Shown here piece by piece: positions 21,173 to 31,846 of a stretch of DNA of 64,000 nucleotides. Numbering within the stretch: position 1 is the stretch's first letter; each line of letters starts with the position of its first letter. Made by a program: the position numbers and the translations under genes. Source of the stretch: Saitoella complicata NRRL Y-17804 (Eukaryota; Ascomycota; Saitoellomycetes; Saitoellales; Saitoellaceae); NCBI RefSeq assembly GCF_001661265.1, contig NW_017567010.1:186001-250000 (forward strand), in the 5' to 3' direction. The notes beneath the pieces were generated by a model that was not told the origin of the DNA, searched no databases, and saw only the letters and a list, made by a program, of their open reading frames with translations.

Positions 21173-22940
21173 ATGGGTCGTTTACGTTCTCGTTCCAGAG
21201 TCCCTTCTGCGGCTTCGTGGTGGCCGCATATACTTAACATCGGCAAAGCCAGTGTGTTCCGCCGTGTTTGGATGAATGTGTTGTTGCAGAGTGTTTTTGC
21301 ATTCACCGTCGCTTATGGTGCATTTACCGAGAAGAATTGTTGCAGGTTTTACTGACTGGAGGTGTAGTTGACATCGTCGTTGACTATAACTTGGGTGCAC
21401 CTAACGCCATTGTTCCCCTTTTGTCGGCCGTTGTGGGCCTGTTGCTGGTTTTTCGTAATGGTATAGTACGCAAAAAGCAGCTCAGTTTTACTAGACTGGC
21501 TAACTGAAGTTGCGGCTATACAGGGTCCTCTTTTGAGAGTAAGTTTAGCTCTCTCGGGTGTAGGTTGATGGCTAATGGTGTATACTAGGTTTCCGCGAAG
21601 GTTTCCCGGCATATGTGCATGATTTATCTCGAATATTTCTGACGAACTTACTGTAGGACGTGCACTCTTTCAAAATCTGACATCCGCTGTACGGTAAGCG
21701 TCGTTACATTGATGTACTGCGCATTCAGCTGACAAGCTTACAGCAATTGCGCCCGTATGGTTCACATTTCCATTCCAGAATCATCCGCCGAAGACCGTCT
21801 CGAGAAACAACGCGCCATTAAGCTTATGATATCTTTCGCATATAGTGTGAAGCATCATTTACGCCGTCAGTTCGGTGTCAGGAAGGACTTTGCACATCTC
21901 CGTAAAACTTTCAGTTTCGCAAGACGATAGTATGCTTATTGATAATATAGTACCTCCCGGTTACAACCCAAGCGAACGCTACTCCACCGCTCGATACACG
22001 GCTGACATGCAGTGGAACGAGGAAAGTCGGTGGGCTGAAGGTGGACAGGGCTATCTCCCCAACGGAGTCGCTTTGTCCATGGGACTACCGCTGGAGATCA
22101 CCTTTGTTTTGGCGACATACAATCAAGAGGTGAAACTACCGTGCGGCCGGACGTAGTAAATCGCTCAACTGGATTTGTACAGTGCAAAACGCGCGGACTA
22201 ATCGATTCTCCCACGACTATAACCATGAAAGGCTACATTGCGGGGATGACCGCGGTAAGTATTGCTTGCATGTCAGCTTAGCGTGATGCTCATTCTACTA
22301 CAGAGCTTTGGTAGTTTGGAGAGGGTCAAGGTAGCTTGTCCTGTTCGAAAACCTCCAACGTTACTCATGAACCTCAACTACAGGCTACTCCTATCCCGCT
22401 TTGCCACCACATCCACGAGAAGCAAACCCTCCTCCTCTACTGCTGCAGTCTTCCGTTCACGCTTGTGAACGACATGGGATGGTCAGGAAACTAGCCCTTC
22501 CGTCACCGCCCCTCTAACATGTTGTGTCAGGTACATGATCCTTGTCGTCGCAATGGTTTCGTTTACCCTGTACGGCATCGAAGGAATTGGGCAAGAGATG
22601 GAGGACCCGTTCGGCGATGACTACAACGACATCAACATGGACGAGCTCATCTCCAACATGGCATGCCCATGCTCACATTTCTTAAGCAATTTGTCTGACT
22701 TCGGTTTAGCACCGCGAACTCATGTACTGCATCGAAAATATTCCCACAGCTGCCGACGGACGTATCCTCCTCAACGGCGTCAGGACACGCTCTTCGTCCA
22801 ACGCTACGATCAGATCTTCTCAGTTACAGATGCCTAGTGCCAGTGGACTGCTCAGTGGGAGTGCGAGTGAGAGGCGGCATGCGAATGACAGCAGTGGGAG
22901 GGAGGAGGGAGAGGAGCAGGAGCCCCTTATCCCGGTTTAA
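21173..22940 (+). CDS. Bestrophin-like (UPF0187) membrane channel protein, 12 exons
   Basis: Deduced exons: 21173-21292, 21346-21460, 21524-21538, 21589-21600, 21657-21693, 21744-21865, 21915-22129, 22183-22254, 22304-22330, 22384-22481, 22531-22660 and 22710-22940; 397 aa, all in frame. Family marks are RRVWMNVLL, AVVGLLLVFRN followed by the assembled SSFESFREGRALFQNL (normally N-T-S-Y-D-R-F-W-E-G-R), KHHLR, LPLEI, GSLERVK, TPIPLCHHIHEKQTLLLYC and EIGQE-like EGIGQEMEDPFG. These proteins are anion-channel-like membrane proteins. Exons 3 and 4 are only 15 and 12 nt, yet both encode conserved positions. The last intron starts with GC (22661). Introns are 49-63 nt. The first junction (AGT|GTTTTT) is the weakest. 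The C-terminal tail is Ser-rich and acidic. Confidence 0.82.
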
Positions 22941-23091
22941 GTCAGAAGTCCATATAAAGCGAAGAAGAGGGGACAATCACACAAGCATTGATAGCCACCA
23001 TTCAGAACAAGTTGGAGGAATAAATATATGGTGTTATTATCTGCTGCTCATATGCGTGTGAACCCTCTCATGCAAACTTCACCTTCGGCGC

Positions 23092-24463
23092 TCAGAACCT
23101 CTTCCTCAGCGGACTAGCAGGAAACCCCGCACTCCCTCCCTGATCCCTCTCCAACCACGGCTGCTTCGCAAACAACCCCTGCCCGCTACTCCCTGGTCTT
23201 TGCGGCGTCCCACTCCCCGGCCTTTGTGGTCGCATCGGACTGGCTTGGTATCCAGCTGGACGTAGCGAGCCCATCGATTTAGAGGGAGAGACCGGGCGAC
23301 GTGGGGATCCCATTGCATCGGGGCCGGCGTAGGAGTTGGGTGCGGGCATTGACATGCGGGGGGCGAGTTTCACTGGTGATGGACCGACAGCTTGGCCGGG
23401 GAGTGAGTGTCTGATGGAGCCTGGCAGTACCGGTCCGGTATGGGCTTGCGTGCTCATCGCTGTAGTCATCTTGATAAGTTGAGGAGTGTGCACCTCAACC
23501 TCCACCGTACTCGTCTCCGCATCAACCCCACTGGCCTGCGTCGCAACATCCCTCTTCACAACCGACAACCTCGGCTGCACGAACTTAACCTCATACTCAT
23601 TCATCACCTCCCCAAACACTACCTGCTTATCCCTCCCCTGTCTCTCATGCCACCCCATAAGCACCCACAACTGCGCACCAACGCCCGCAGAAACCACCAG
23701 TGTCCAAAAAAAGTTCGCAGGTGTAAGGTTGAAGAGCATTACTGCCGAGGCAGGGGAGAAGGTACAGAAGAAGCGGAGTGAGAATGTGGTGGGGTTCCAG
23801 ATTGATAGTTGCCAGACATCGCGGTCGGAGTCGGGGTGGATGGAGGGTTGGGGGTTGAGGTAGGAGGCTATGAGGGAGTGGAGGCGGGAGGGGGAGGTTT
23901 CGATGCGGACGCGGCGGGCGGAGGGTGTTGATGGTCCAGTCTGTAGCTCCACGTGTTAGCTGTGAGATAGTAGCATACAGTTTGAAATTACCTCTGATTC
24001 TGCGTCTTTTTGGAAGAGGCGGTATTCGCGCGTGCGAAAGAAGCAGTAGAGAGTGTTCAGGATGCTGAGGGCGACGAGCATAACAGCAATAAGCGAAAGC
24101 TACAGTGGTTGTCAGTAAACCGAGCAACAGGCTGCGAGAATTGAAGCATACCGTCGACCCAAACAACCCTTTCGCCGTCTCATTCGTAAACACTCCTCCT
24201 TTGGCACCTCCATAACCCCTCGAACCCGGCCTCGCAAACACATCACCGTTCCCATCCCACTTCGACTGAAGCGCCTTCCATAACCGGCATCCAGCCAACA
24301 CGACATTCGCCGCGATCCCCGCCGGCAATGACGTCGATTTCTCGAATGCTTCCCATTCGATCGTATCCCACTCCTCACCAAAACTCAGAACCCAGTCTTT
24401 CGGCGCGGAGAGAACGCGCTTGTACAGCGGAGCCCTTCTCACCAATCGCCTGGTCGGAGGCAT
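23092..24463 (-). CDS. NUR1: Nuclear rim protein 1 (NUR1-like)
   Basis: complement(23092-23940, 23992-24099, 24152-24463), 422 aa. NUR1 is an inner nuclear membrane protein that with Heh1/Src1 anchors rDNA and heterochromatin in yeasts (family knowledge). The start MPPTRRLVRRAPLYKR and the following LSFGEEWDTIEWE block are the family signature. Hydrophobic helices lie in exon 2 (LSLIAVMLVALSILNTLYCFF) and in exon 3 (ASAVMLFNLTPANFFWTLVVSAGVGAQLW), separated by LSIWNPTTFSLRFFCTFSP. The C-terminal ~130 residues are Ser/Pro/Arg-rich and disordered. Introns are 52 and 51 nt, both phase 0. An ATG nine codons upstream was passed over because the family starts at MPPTRR. Divergent from the SAP30-like gene. 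Confidence 0.87.
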
Positions 24464-24614
24464 CTTGAATCTACTGAACAGTATCGACAATTGTTGGAGG
24501 TGTGCTCAATGTTTTGGTTGTGGCTCACCAGGCACGGGCCATCTCGGCTCCAAACCCACGACAAATACTTCCTCGGTTGAAGAGACAGAGAAGAGATATT
24601 TGCACAGAGATACG
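24464..24614. promoter_or_regulatory. Shared divergent promoter NUR1/SAP30-like
   Basis: Only 151 bp separate the two start codons, so the two chromatin-related genes probably share a promoter. No specific site was recognised. Confidence 0.5.
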
Positions 24615-25229
24615 ATGCCGCCTGTCCGATCACGAGTTACTATTCCGGGGAATGGAGGGAGGGATAATTCCGTTCAGAAAGACGCGACGGAAGAACGGGG
24701 TTCGGCAACGACGCAGCCGACTTCCTCGAAAGAGGTGCCTCCGGTACGTGTTTCTATCCCCGAACCTCTGCCATGTCCTTCACAGAGGGCTATGAAACGT
24801 CGAAATATGCCGGATCACGTTTACTAACCCCTCTATCACCACCAGCTCGACTTCACCTCCCTCCCCCTCTCCACGCTCCGCAAATACCGTCATACCTACA
24901 ATCTCGCCTTCACCCCCACAACCTATCCCAGCGCCCTGTACGGCCCCCTCCTCAACCCATCTCAAAATCTAAACAATGCGCGCGAGTACACGATGGTCAA
25001 ACGGAGTACTACGTATCATGGGAGCGTGAAGGATGAGTTGGCGGGGGTAGTGAGGAAGCATTTCGTCGCGATGCCGATCAAGGATAATGATGTTATCGTG
25101 AATTTTCTGTACAGTGTTAAGAATCGGGGTATGTCTAATTTCCAAATCTGCGTGTTGAAGAGTGCTAATCTGGGTTTTGGGGGAACAGACAAAACGTTCA
25201 AGATGAAGTTTCCACCGGAGACGCGTTGA
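24615..25229 (+). CDS. SAP30-like Sin3-binding protein (histone deacetylase complex)
   Basis: Exons 24615-24743, 24846-25128 and 25189-25229 give 150 aa. After a disordered, charged N-terminus (~43 aa) comes the SAP30 Sin3-binding domain: LDFTSLPLSTLRKYRHTYNL, then a linker, then ELAGVVRKHFVAMPIKDNDVIVNFLYSVKNR. Such proteins bridge Sin3 and the Rpd3-type deacetylase. The first intron (102 nt) is longer than most here; the second is 60 nt. The last exon adds only 13 residues ending KMKFPPETR, a basic tail common in fungal SAP30s. The start ATG (MPPVRSR) lies 151 bp from the start of NUR1 on the other strand. Confidence 0.84.
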
Positions 25230-25720
25230 TCCACAGAGGACAACACTCAAAACTCTCGACATGGTTCGGGCGATATGGTTTATTGGGATTAATCGGCACA
25301 TCGGCGTTTTGGAGGGTTCGGTTTCAATTCTTACGGGGTTTCTTTCTTATTGTTGTTATTCGCGTCGCGTCATACTCGCAGCTAATACAGCTTGACGCAT
25401 TTCCACTACCACTGAAAAGAGGACATGATTGAGAAGAGTATATTGTACACGTATATGAGTGAAGTAAACCATCCATGCACCGGTATACCCATGATGATCC
25501 CTAAAACGAACGAACGCTCGATGCAACACGACAAGCTCCATGACCAAACACCCCTATCATAACACTTGTATATCTCAAGTTTTTTTGGTGACCAACCGTC
25601 CTTGTTGACGTCGTTTCTTTCGTCCTCGCTCTCGCCTTCGACTTCTTCATGATGCATAGGCTCGGCGTCGGACGGCTTGCCCTTGAGCGTGTCCTTCTCT
25701 TCCTTCGCTCCTCTTCCTTC
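25230..25720. other. Intergenic region between convergent genes
   Basis: 491 bp between the 3' ends of the SAP30-like gene and MDJ1. Short open frames occur but show no motifs; probably the two 3' untranslated regions. Confidence 0.5.
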
Positions 25721-27274
25721 TTAGGCAGGTCCAGAACCCTTCTTCGTCTCTTCCCCGCCCTCTTTTCCGTCCTTCTGGGTAAACTTGCTAAACGCCTTCT
25801 TGAAAAACCCTCCAGACCCATCCTTCTCCGTAGTCGCAGTCTCATTAGCCTGCCCAGCTGCCCCACTCGAGTTCGAGCTCGTCGAAGAAGAAAAGTCAGT
25901 GGTGACCTTTGCGTTCTTATCCCCAAATGCAACCGCGAGCTGCTCAAACAACTGTCTCTGGTGCGGACTCAACGATTTCGGCGTCTTCACACTAAACTCG
26001 ACCCTGAAATCACCCTTTGCCCGGCCTCCATTGACATCGGGCATACCGCGTCCCCCGATGACGACGCCCTCCCCTGTACTGACTCCAGCGGGGATTTTGA
26101 GATCGACTTCACCCTCAATCGTCGGGATGCGGATTTTGCCGCCGAGGACGGCGGTGGTGAGGGGTACGGTGGCGGAATAGAGGATGTTGCGGCCTTGGCG
26201 GCGGAATGTGGGATGAGGCGCGACGCGGACGTGGACGTACATATCTCCACGACGTGCTTTCGCACCTGGTGTCGTCGTGGCTTGTGTCGGGTAATCACCC
26301 TCCCCAGCCAGTTTGATCGTCATACCGTCCTCGATACCGGCCGGGATGTCGACTTTGATGGTTTTGCGGGCACGGATCGCACCGTCGCCGCGGCACGGTT
26401 TACATTCGGAGCCGGCGGGGACGTGGACGCCGGCACCACCACATGATGTACACGTCGTTTGCATGTGGAATCCGCCTTGGAGGACGTGCATGATTTGCCC
26501 GCTTCCACCACAGCGTCCACATGTGCTCCTTTTCGCGCCGCTCTTTAGACCTGAGCCGGAACAGGTGTTGCATGGGTCGTGGGTGGAGACGGTAAGAGGG
26601 ACTGTTGTGCCTTTTGCGGAGTCGAGGAAGGAGATGGAGGCTTCGGTTTCGATGTTGGCGCCGACGATTGGGCCGGGGTTTCTGCGGGAGCCGCCCATGC
26701 CGCCGTTTGCGAATGCGCCGAATAGGTCTTCGAAGTTGAACCCTCCTGCTCCTCCGAATCCGCCTTGTCCGCCAAACCCATCGAAACCACCGAAACCTCC
26801 ACCTGGGCCTCCACCCATGCCACCTCCCTGTTCGAACGCTGCAGCACCAAATTGGTCATACTGCTCCCTCTTCTTCGCATCACTCAAAATCTCGTACGAA
26901 CTCTGAATTTCCTGGAATTTCGCGGCAGCATCGGGTTCTTTCGAGGTATCCGGGTGGTATTTCTTGGCGGCTGCGTAGTATGCTTTCTTGATGTCGCCGG
27001 ATTTTGCGGCCTTATCTACGCCCAACACCTTGTACGGATCCTTCATGGCCTGAGCAGGTGCTGTAGCGTGGAACGACCGTCTCTGTTTGGAGAGGCATTC
27101 GAGGTTGTGTGAGCGTGGTCTCGCCTTGTTCGAGGAGGTCGAGTAGAATGCCGCCGCCCTCGGAGCGTCCCCTCCCACCACGCCCGTCACGGTGGGGCGA
27201 ACGGGGACTGATCCCGGGGTCGCGACTCTTCGCCGGGCAACGCCGTTCAACACGGGAGCGATCTTTATGTTCAT
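25721..27274 (-). CDS. MDJ1: Mitochondrial type I DnaJ co-chaperone MDJ1
   Basis: Intronless 517-aa type I J-protein of the mitochondrial matrix, partner of the mitochondrial Hsp70. The N-terminus (~75 aa) is basic with few acids, a targeting peptide. The J domain begins DPYKVLGVDKAAK and has the HPD triad in KKYHPDTSKEP. A Gly/Phe-rich linker follows, then four complete zinc-binding repeats (CNTCSGSG, CGRCGGSG, CTSCGGAG, CKPCRGDG) and the C-terminal substrate-binding domains (VDIPAGIEDGM, GRGMPDVNG, GDFRVEFSVKTPKSL). The length and intact zinc centre fit MDJ1. The C-terminus is a Lys/Gly-rich tail. Divergent from the CUE1-like gene. Confidence 0.94.
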   Translation of the reverse strand: MNIKIAPVLNGVARRRVATPGSVPVRPTVTGVVGGDAPRAAAFYSTSSNKARPRSHNLECLSKQRRSFHATAPAQAMKDPYKVLGVDKAAKSGDIKKAYYAAAKKYHPDTSKEPDAAAKFQEIQSSYEILSDAKKREQYDQFGAAAFEQGGGMGGGPGGGFGGFDGFGGQGGFGGAGGFNFEDLFGAFANGGMGGSRRNPGPIVGANIETEASISFLDSAKGTTVPLTVSTHDPCNTCSGSGLKSGAKRSTCGRCGGSGQIMHVLQGGFHMQTTCTSCGGAGVHVPAGSECKPCRGDGAIRARKTIKVDIPAGIEDGMTIKLAGEGDYPTQATTTPGAKARRGDMYVHVRVAPHPTFRRQGRNILYSATVPLTTAVLGGKIRIPTIEGEVDLKIPAGVSTGEGVVIGGRGMPDVNGGRAKGDFRVEFSVKTPKSLSPHQRQLFEQLAVAFGDKNAKVTTDFSSSTSSNSSGAAGQANETATTEKDGSGGFFKKAFSKFTQKDGKEGGEETKKGSGPA

Positions 27275-27360
27275 AGCTGGTCAATCAACAGTCGAGGAGA
27301 GGAAGGCGTGCTTTTATGTTTTCGCGTTTCCCGAAATTTCGATTGGCCTCCCCGGAGTAC

Positions 27361-27405
27361 CTGACGTGCCTGACGTGCCTGGCGTGCCTGACGTGCCTGA
27401 CGTGC
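27361..27405. repeat. Five-copy 9-bp tandem repeat (CTGACGTGC)n in a divergent promoter
   Basis: Five contiguous units at 27361, 27370, 27379, 27388 and 27397; four are CTGACGTGC and the third is CTGGCGTGC. Each perfect unit contains TGACGTG, the core of CRE/ATF and UPRE-type bZIP sites. It lies 87-131 bp upstream of the MDJ1 ATG and 58-102 bp upstream of the CUE1-like ATG. See findings. Confidence 0.93.
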
Positions 27406-27416
27406 CTCAGGTACAA

Positions 27417-27450
27417 TACACACACACACACACCCACACACCCACACACC
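27417..27450. repeat. CA-rich microsatellite
   Basis: A CA dinucleotide tract broken by occasional extra C residues, between the 9-bp array and the CUE1-like start codon. Probably 5' leader or promoter of that gene. Confidence 0.85.
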
Positions 27451-27462
27451 CGCACCCCAACG

Positions 27463-28123
27463 ATGGACGACGCAACGGCCTTGCTGGTCATCATCGCGGC
27501 GGCTTTCATCTTCTTCAAATGGCTCACCTCCACTTCGCCCTCGCCGCGATCCCAACTGCTCCTCACCCAGGGAATGGTTGACGTATGCCCTCCTCCCTCC
27601 CTCCCTCCCCTCCCAGCTAATAAATATACCGCCGTGACAGATCGTCCAGGCAATGTTCCCACACGTCGACCCCCTCTCAATCCGCTACGACCTCGAACGT
27701 ACCCTCTCCGTCGAAGCAACAACAGACAAGATACTCTCTACTGGTTCCCTCCCTACTCCTCCGCCAACATGGACGCCGCCCGTTACCTCCTCCTCGTCGA
27801 GCTCCGCGGCCGGAGGTGATAACCTGTATGCACCGCCTCCCCGCACAGCACGAGTGCCGACGGCAAGGATGGATACCGAGACACGCCATAACGCACCGAC
27901 CCCGCCTCAACCCGACCTCATCACAAAATACAACCTCCGCTCAAAACTCGCCTCTCCTCCCTCCTTGTCCAAAGATGGTCCACGTGGTTCCGCGGGCAAG
28001 TCTTGGAGCACGAGTAAAGATGAACGCCAAACCGCCTTGCGCAGGAGACAAGAGGAGATGATCATCAAAGCGCGGAAAGCGTTGGAGGAGAAGATCAAGA
28101 AGGGGGATTTGGGGGACGAATAA
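27463..28123 (+). CDS. CUE-domain ER membrane protein (CUE1-like)
   Basis: Exons 27463-27582 and 27641-28123 give 200 aa. An N-terminal membrane helix (ALLVIIAAAFIFFKWL) is followed by a CUE domain (ATG-GTT-GAC joined to IVQAMFPHVDPLSIRYDLERT, then TDKILSTG), recognisable by MFP and the distal leucines. The remainder is Pro/Ser-rich and ends in a basic helix (RRRQEEMIIKARKALEEKIK). This layout matches Cue1, which recruits and activates the E2 Ubc7 for ER-associated degradation. The C-terminal helix would be the Ubc7-binding region, by inference. The 58-nt intron contains a CTCC-rich pyrimidine tract. Sequence ahead of the ATG holds a five-copy TGACGTGC array. Confidence 0.85.
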
Positions 28124-28266
28124 ACGTCATCATCATACACAATGCTTTAGCACAATCTGATTGCATGCGATAAACATTACAACGGCTTCATACCCACACA
28201 TAACTCCACACTAACTATGAACCCAAACGCCATGCCAGTCTATCACCTCCCTCAAGGGCTTGAATG

Positions 28267-31200
28267 CTACGCCCCCGAACTCGCCTGCACAACACTCGTC
28301 CCATCCAAAAACCTCGTCCGAAACAACCGATTCGCATTCGAGAACATGCCCTCCTTCAAACTCACAACCACAAACTGCGCACCCTTGAACCGCGTCTTGA
28401 TCAACCTCCCGATATTCTGCGTGTGTGACAGATCGAGAGCGGCGTCGACTTCGTCCAAGATGTACATTGGTGCGGGCTTGAATTGGAGGAGAGACATGAT
28501 GAGGGAGAGCGCGATGAGGGAGCGTTGGCCGCCCGAGAGTTCGGTCAGGGATTGCTTCCAGACTTTGCCGAGGCAGACTTTTACTTCCAGGCCTTCGGTA
28601 ACGTCCTTTCCCTCCGGTGGCTCCAGTTTGGCGGTGTTACCCGGCAACAGCTCACCAAAGATGTTACCAAAGTCAACAGAGACCTTGGTCCAAGTCTTGT
28701 CCAAAGCCTCCTTCTTGTATTCATCCAAACTTGCGATGGTTTCCTCGATCTTCCTTTTATCCCTGATGATGGTGCGGATGTTGTTTTTGAGTGCAGCTTC
28801 CTTCTTCTCGACAGAGTCAATCATGTTCATGACCTTCGCGTTAACTTTCTTCTTCATGCCTTGGTAACGCTCAGACAGGACCTTGTGCTGCGCTTTGCAC
28901 TCGGAGATGTTGTAAGCGGAGAAGTGATAGGGAGTACCGGGCTTGTTGAAGTGCTCCTTCTCGTCATCGATCCAGTCATGCTCCTTCTCCAGCTTAGTCA
29001 AACTCTGCTGGGCATCTTGAACGACTTTGTGAAACTGCTCAACGTCATGTTTCAGAGTCTTGACTTCCAATGCCTCGTCAGCGATTTGCTGGTTCTTGCT
29101 CTTGGCAGCCTGCTCAAGACTAGCCAGTTCCTCATTAAACCCGGTCAACTTGGCCTTCTCGTCCTCCAACTCCGCGCTCAGGAGGTCATGCTTGTCTTTC
29201 ACAGCCGCATGCGCTTTCCTCAACTCACTGACTTCGGCTTCCTGAGCTTCAACACCAGCAGCGGCATCCTTGAACGCTTCCTGCGCAGCTTCAAGGTCAC
29301 CACCAAGCTGCTCAGTCTCAAGCTGCAGAGTCTGGTATTCCTTCTGCTGCGCCTTGACTGTAGCAGATTGCTTAGCGACCTTCTCCTTCAGTTCATCAAC
29401 GGTCTTCTGCAACTCGGCCAACTTTGAGTCCTTGTTATTATTGAACTCCTCCATCTCCTTCTCGATGGCCTTGGCATCCTTCTTCGCCTGACTTTCCCTA
29501 GCCTTAGCTTCCGTGATGAGAGTCGAGAGCGTCTCGACCTCCTGCTTCATATTCTCAATCTCATTGATGATACGGGAATCAGAGTTCGAGGTGATCTGCC
29601 CTTCCATCAAAGTCGCCTCATGCTTCTTCAAATCAAGCGCTTGCTTCAACTTCTTCGCTTGCTGCATCATCTGTTGCTCCTGAGCCATGACCCTGTTGAG
29701 CTCATCCAATCTCGCTCTGGCCGCATCCAACTCCCTCGTGATCTCGTTCAACTTTTGCAGCTGCACGAGCACGCCGGATGAGTTTGGAGATGAACCACCT
29801 GAAAGAGTGCCAGACGGGTCATACACATCTCCATCGAGCGTGACAGACTTCAACCTCACATTCGGGTCGAAAGTAACACGCTTCGCAGTCTCCGCATCAG
29901 CACAAATAAGCGTAGAACCAAATACGTACTCCATCGCCTTGGACACTTCCTCATCATACCCAACCAAGCTCAACGCCAAATCGACCTTGTTAGGAGCAAT
30001 CTTGTGCGCAGCGGCGATCTTCTCGGCGGAAGCCCTGAAGGCGGAGATCTTGTTCAAGGGAATGATAGTAACCCTCTTCCTCAGCTTTCCTTTCTGCAAT
30101 AACTGCGTACCAACGACCTCGTTATCCACAACGACGTTGTACAGCCTTCCACCCGCACAGATCTCCAACGCAGTAGACTTGTTGAAATTCTTCTCATCAA
30201 GGGTGAACAACTGCGCAACCAACCCCTTCACCTGTCTGCGGTCAAAGTTGGGCGTCGGGTTTGAATACGTAAAGTCGATGTTGGCCACCTTCCTCTTCAA
30301 CACATCACTCTTCTCCGTCAACTCGCGAACCTGATTTTGTAGCTGAGTCCTGGCCTTCATCATCTCCGCCTCTCTTCCCTCCTGGAACCCCATACTTCCA
30401 AGTTGAGCTTCCAACTGCTGAGCTTGCGCTCTCAGCTGTTCCAGGTTCTTCGACAAACCCTTATTCTGCTCACGAGCCTTCTTTGCTCGAGGCTCGTCCT
30501 TCCCGATACGCTCCTGGAAATGTGCGATCTTGAGCTTCGCTTGTTCCTGCTCAGTCGCAGCCTGGCTTGCACGATTCCTGGCATCCTGTAGTTGGTCCAT
30601 GTAACCGTTGTCCTGTCCTTCCCTCGCAGCAACACCCGTACTAAGCGTCTGGAGCAATTCTTCCTTCTTCAAGGCCTCTTGCTGCTGCGCATCGTACTCG
30701 GACTTCATCTTCTCGTACGAAGCCGACATAGCCGTGAATGAAGCCTGCTTCTCCCGAAGCGCACGTTCAACCTCCGCCACCATGTTCTGCGATTCCACGA
30801 GTTGCTTCTTATCCTCCGTCACGCTGCCGTTCTTCAACTCAATTTGTGCATTCAGACGGACAACCTCATGCGAAGTCTCCTTAACCTCATTCTCCAACTT
30901 CTGAAACCGACCACCCTTCCTCAGCTCCTTTTCCCGCTTTGACTTCAACTGCTCAATATCCTCCTCGATATTCGCAATCTCGGTCTTCGCACGCTTCGCG
31001 TTGGCCTCCAAGTCGTCGATCCTCCGCTTCTTCGCTTCGAGGTCAGCTCCAGACCGTGACAGGCGCTCTTGGTACTTGGTGTAGTCATGTGCCACGACGA
31101 CCTTGGTCATGCGTTCCAAGTCGCTTCGCGTCTGCTGGAACTCGAGGAAAGCACGCTTCTCTCCCCTCAGCTTTTCCAGCTTCGGCTCAATTTCATCACG

Positions 31201-31846
31201 TAACAGCTCCTCAATCTCCTTCACCTTCAAATCTTTCTTCGACATGGTCTTGAACGCCTTATCCTTCCTCTCCTCAAACATCCTGGTTCCGGCAGCTTCT
31301 TCGATCATCGCAAGAATCTCCGTAGCCTTCATGTTAAGAACTTTCGTGATCCTTCCTTGCATAATCAAGAAATTCGGGTTGTTGATATTCAACTGCACAG
31401 ACTGGAACAAATTCTGCACAGTTTGTTGTTGCGCTCTATGTCCATTAATCAAGTACTTGCTCGTTCCACCCATAACAATCTGCCTCGTTACGGATATTTG
31501 GGCATACTCCTCGAACCCGATGGGTGATGACTTCGTATTCCGGTTATCGAAGACGATGGTGACGGAGGCTTTTGTGACACCGGCTTGACCGCGCTTGTAA
31601 ATGAGATCTTGAAGGTTTTGGGCACGGACTGTGGACATGTTTGTGATACCGAGGACGAAACAAATCGCGTCGAGGATGTTGGACTTTCCGGAACCGTTGA
31701 GACCCTGTACGACGATTTAACAAAGCCTTCGAAAGCAATGGCGTTCTACATACCGTAATGGCATTGAAGGAGGAGTCCCAGCCGCTGATAACCGTGCGGA
31801 CGGCATAGGACTTGAATCCATCGAGAATAAGTTCCTCGATCTTCAT
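28267..31846 (-). CDS. SMC2: Condensin subunit SMC2
   Basis: complement(28267-31704, 31754-31846), 1176 aa. Core ATPase of condensin, compacting chromosomes with SMC4. The start MKIEELILDGFKSYA is canonical. A 49-nt intron sits right before the Walker A motif GLNGSGKSN. Two long coiled coils flank a hinge at about residues 500-670 (with LDGDVYDPSGTLSGG, typical of the SMC2 hinge end). The C-terminal head has the signature LSGGQRSLIALSL and Walker B MYILDEVDAALD. The head sequence NFLIMQGRITKVLNMKATEIL is SMC2-specific. Length is normal. Confidence 0.97.

Noticed and set aside
28483-29427. 314-aa + strand frame inside SMC2
   Set aside because: Leu/Phe-rich antisense reading of coiled-coil codons.
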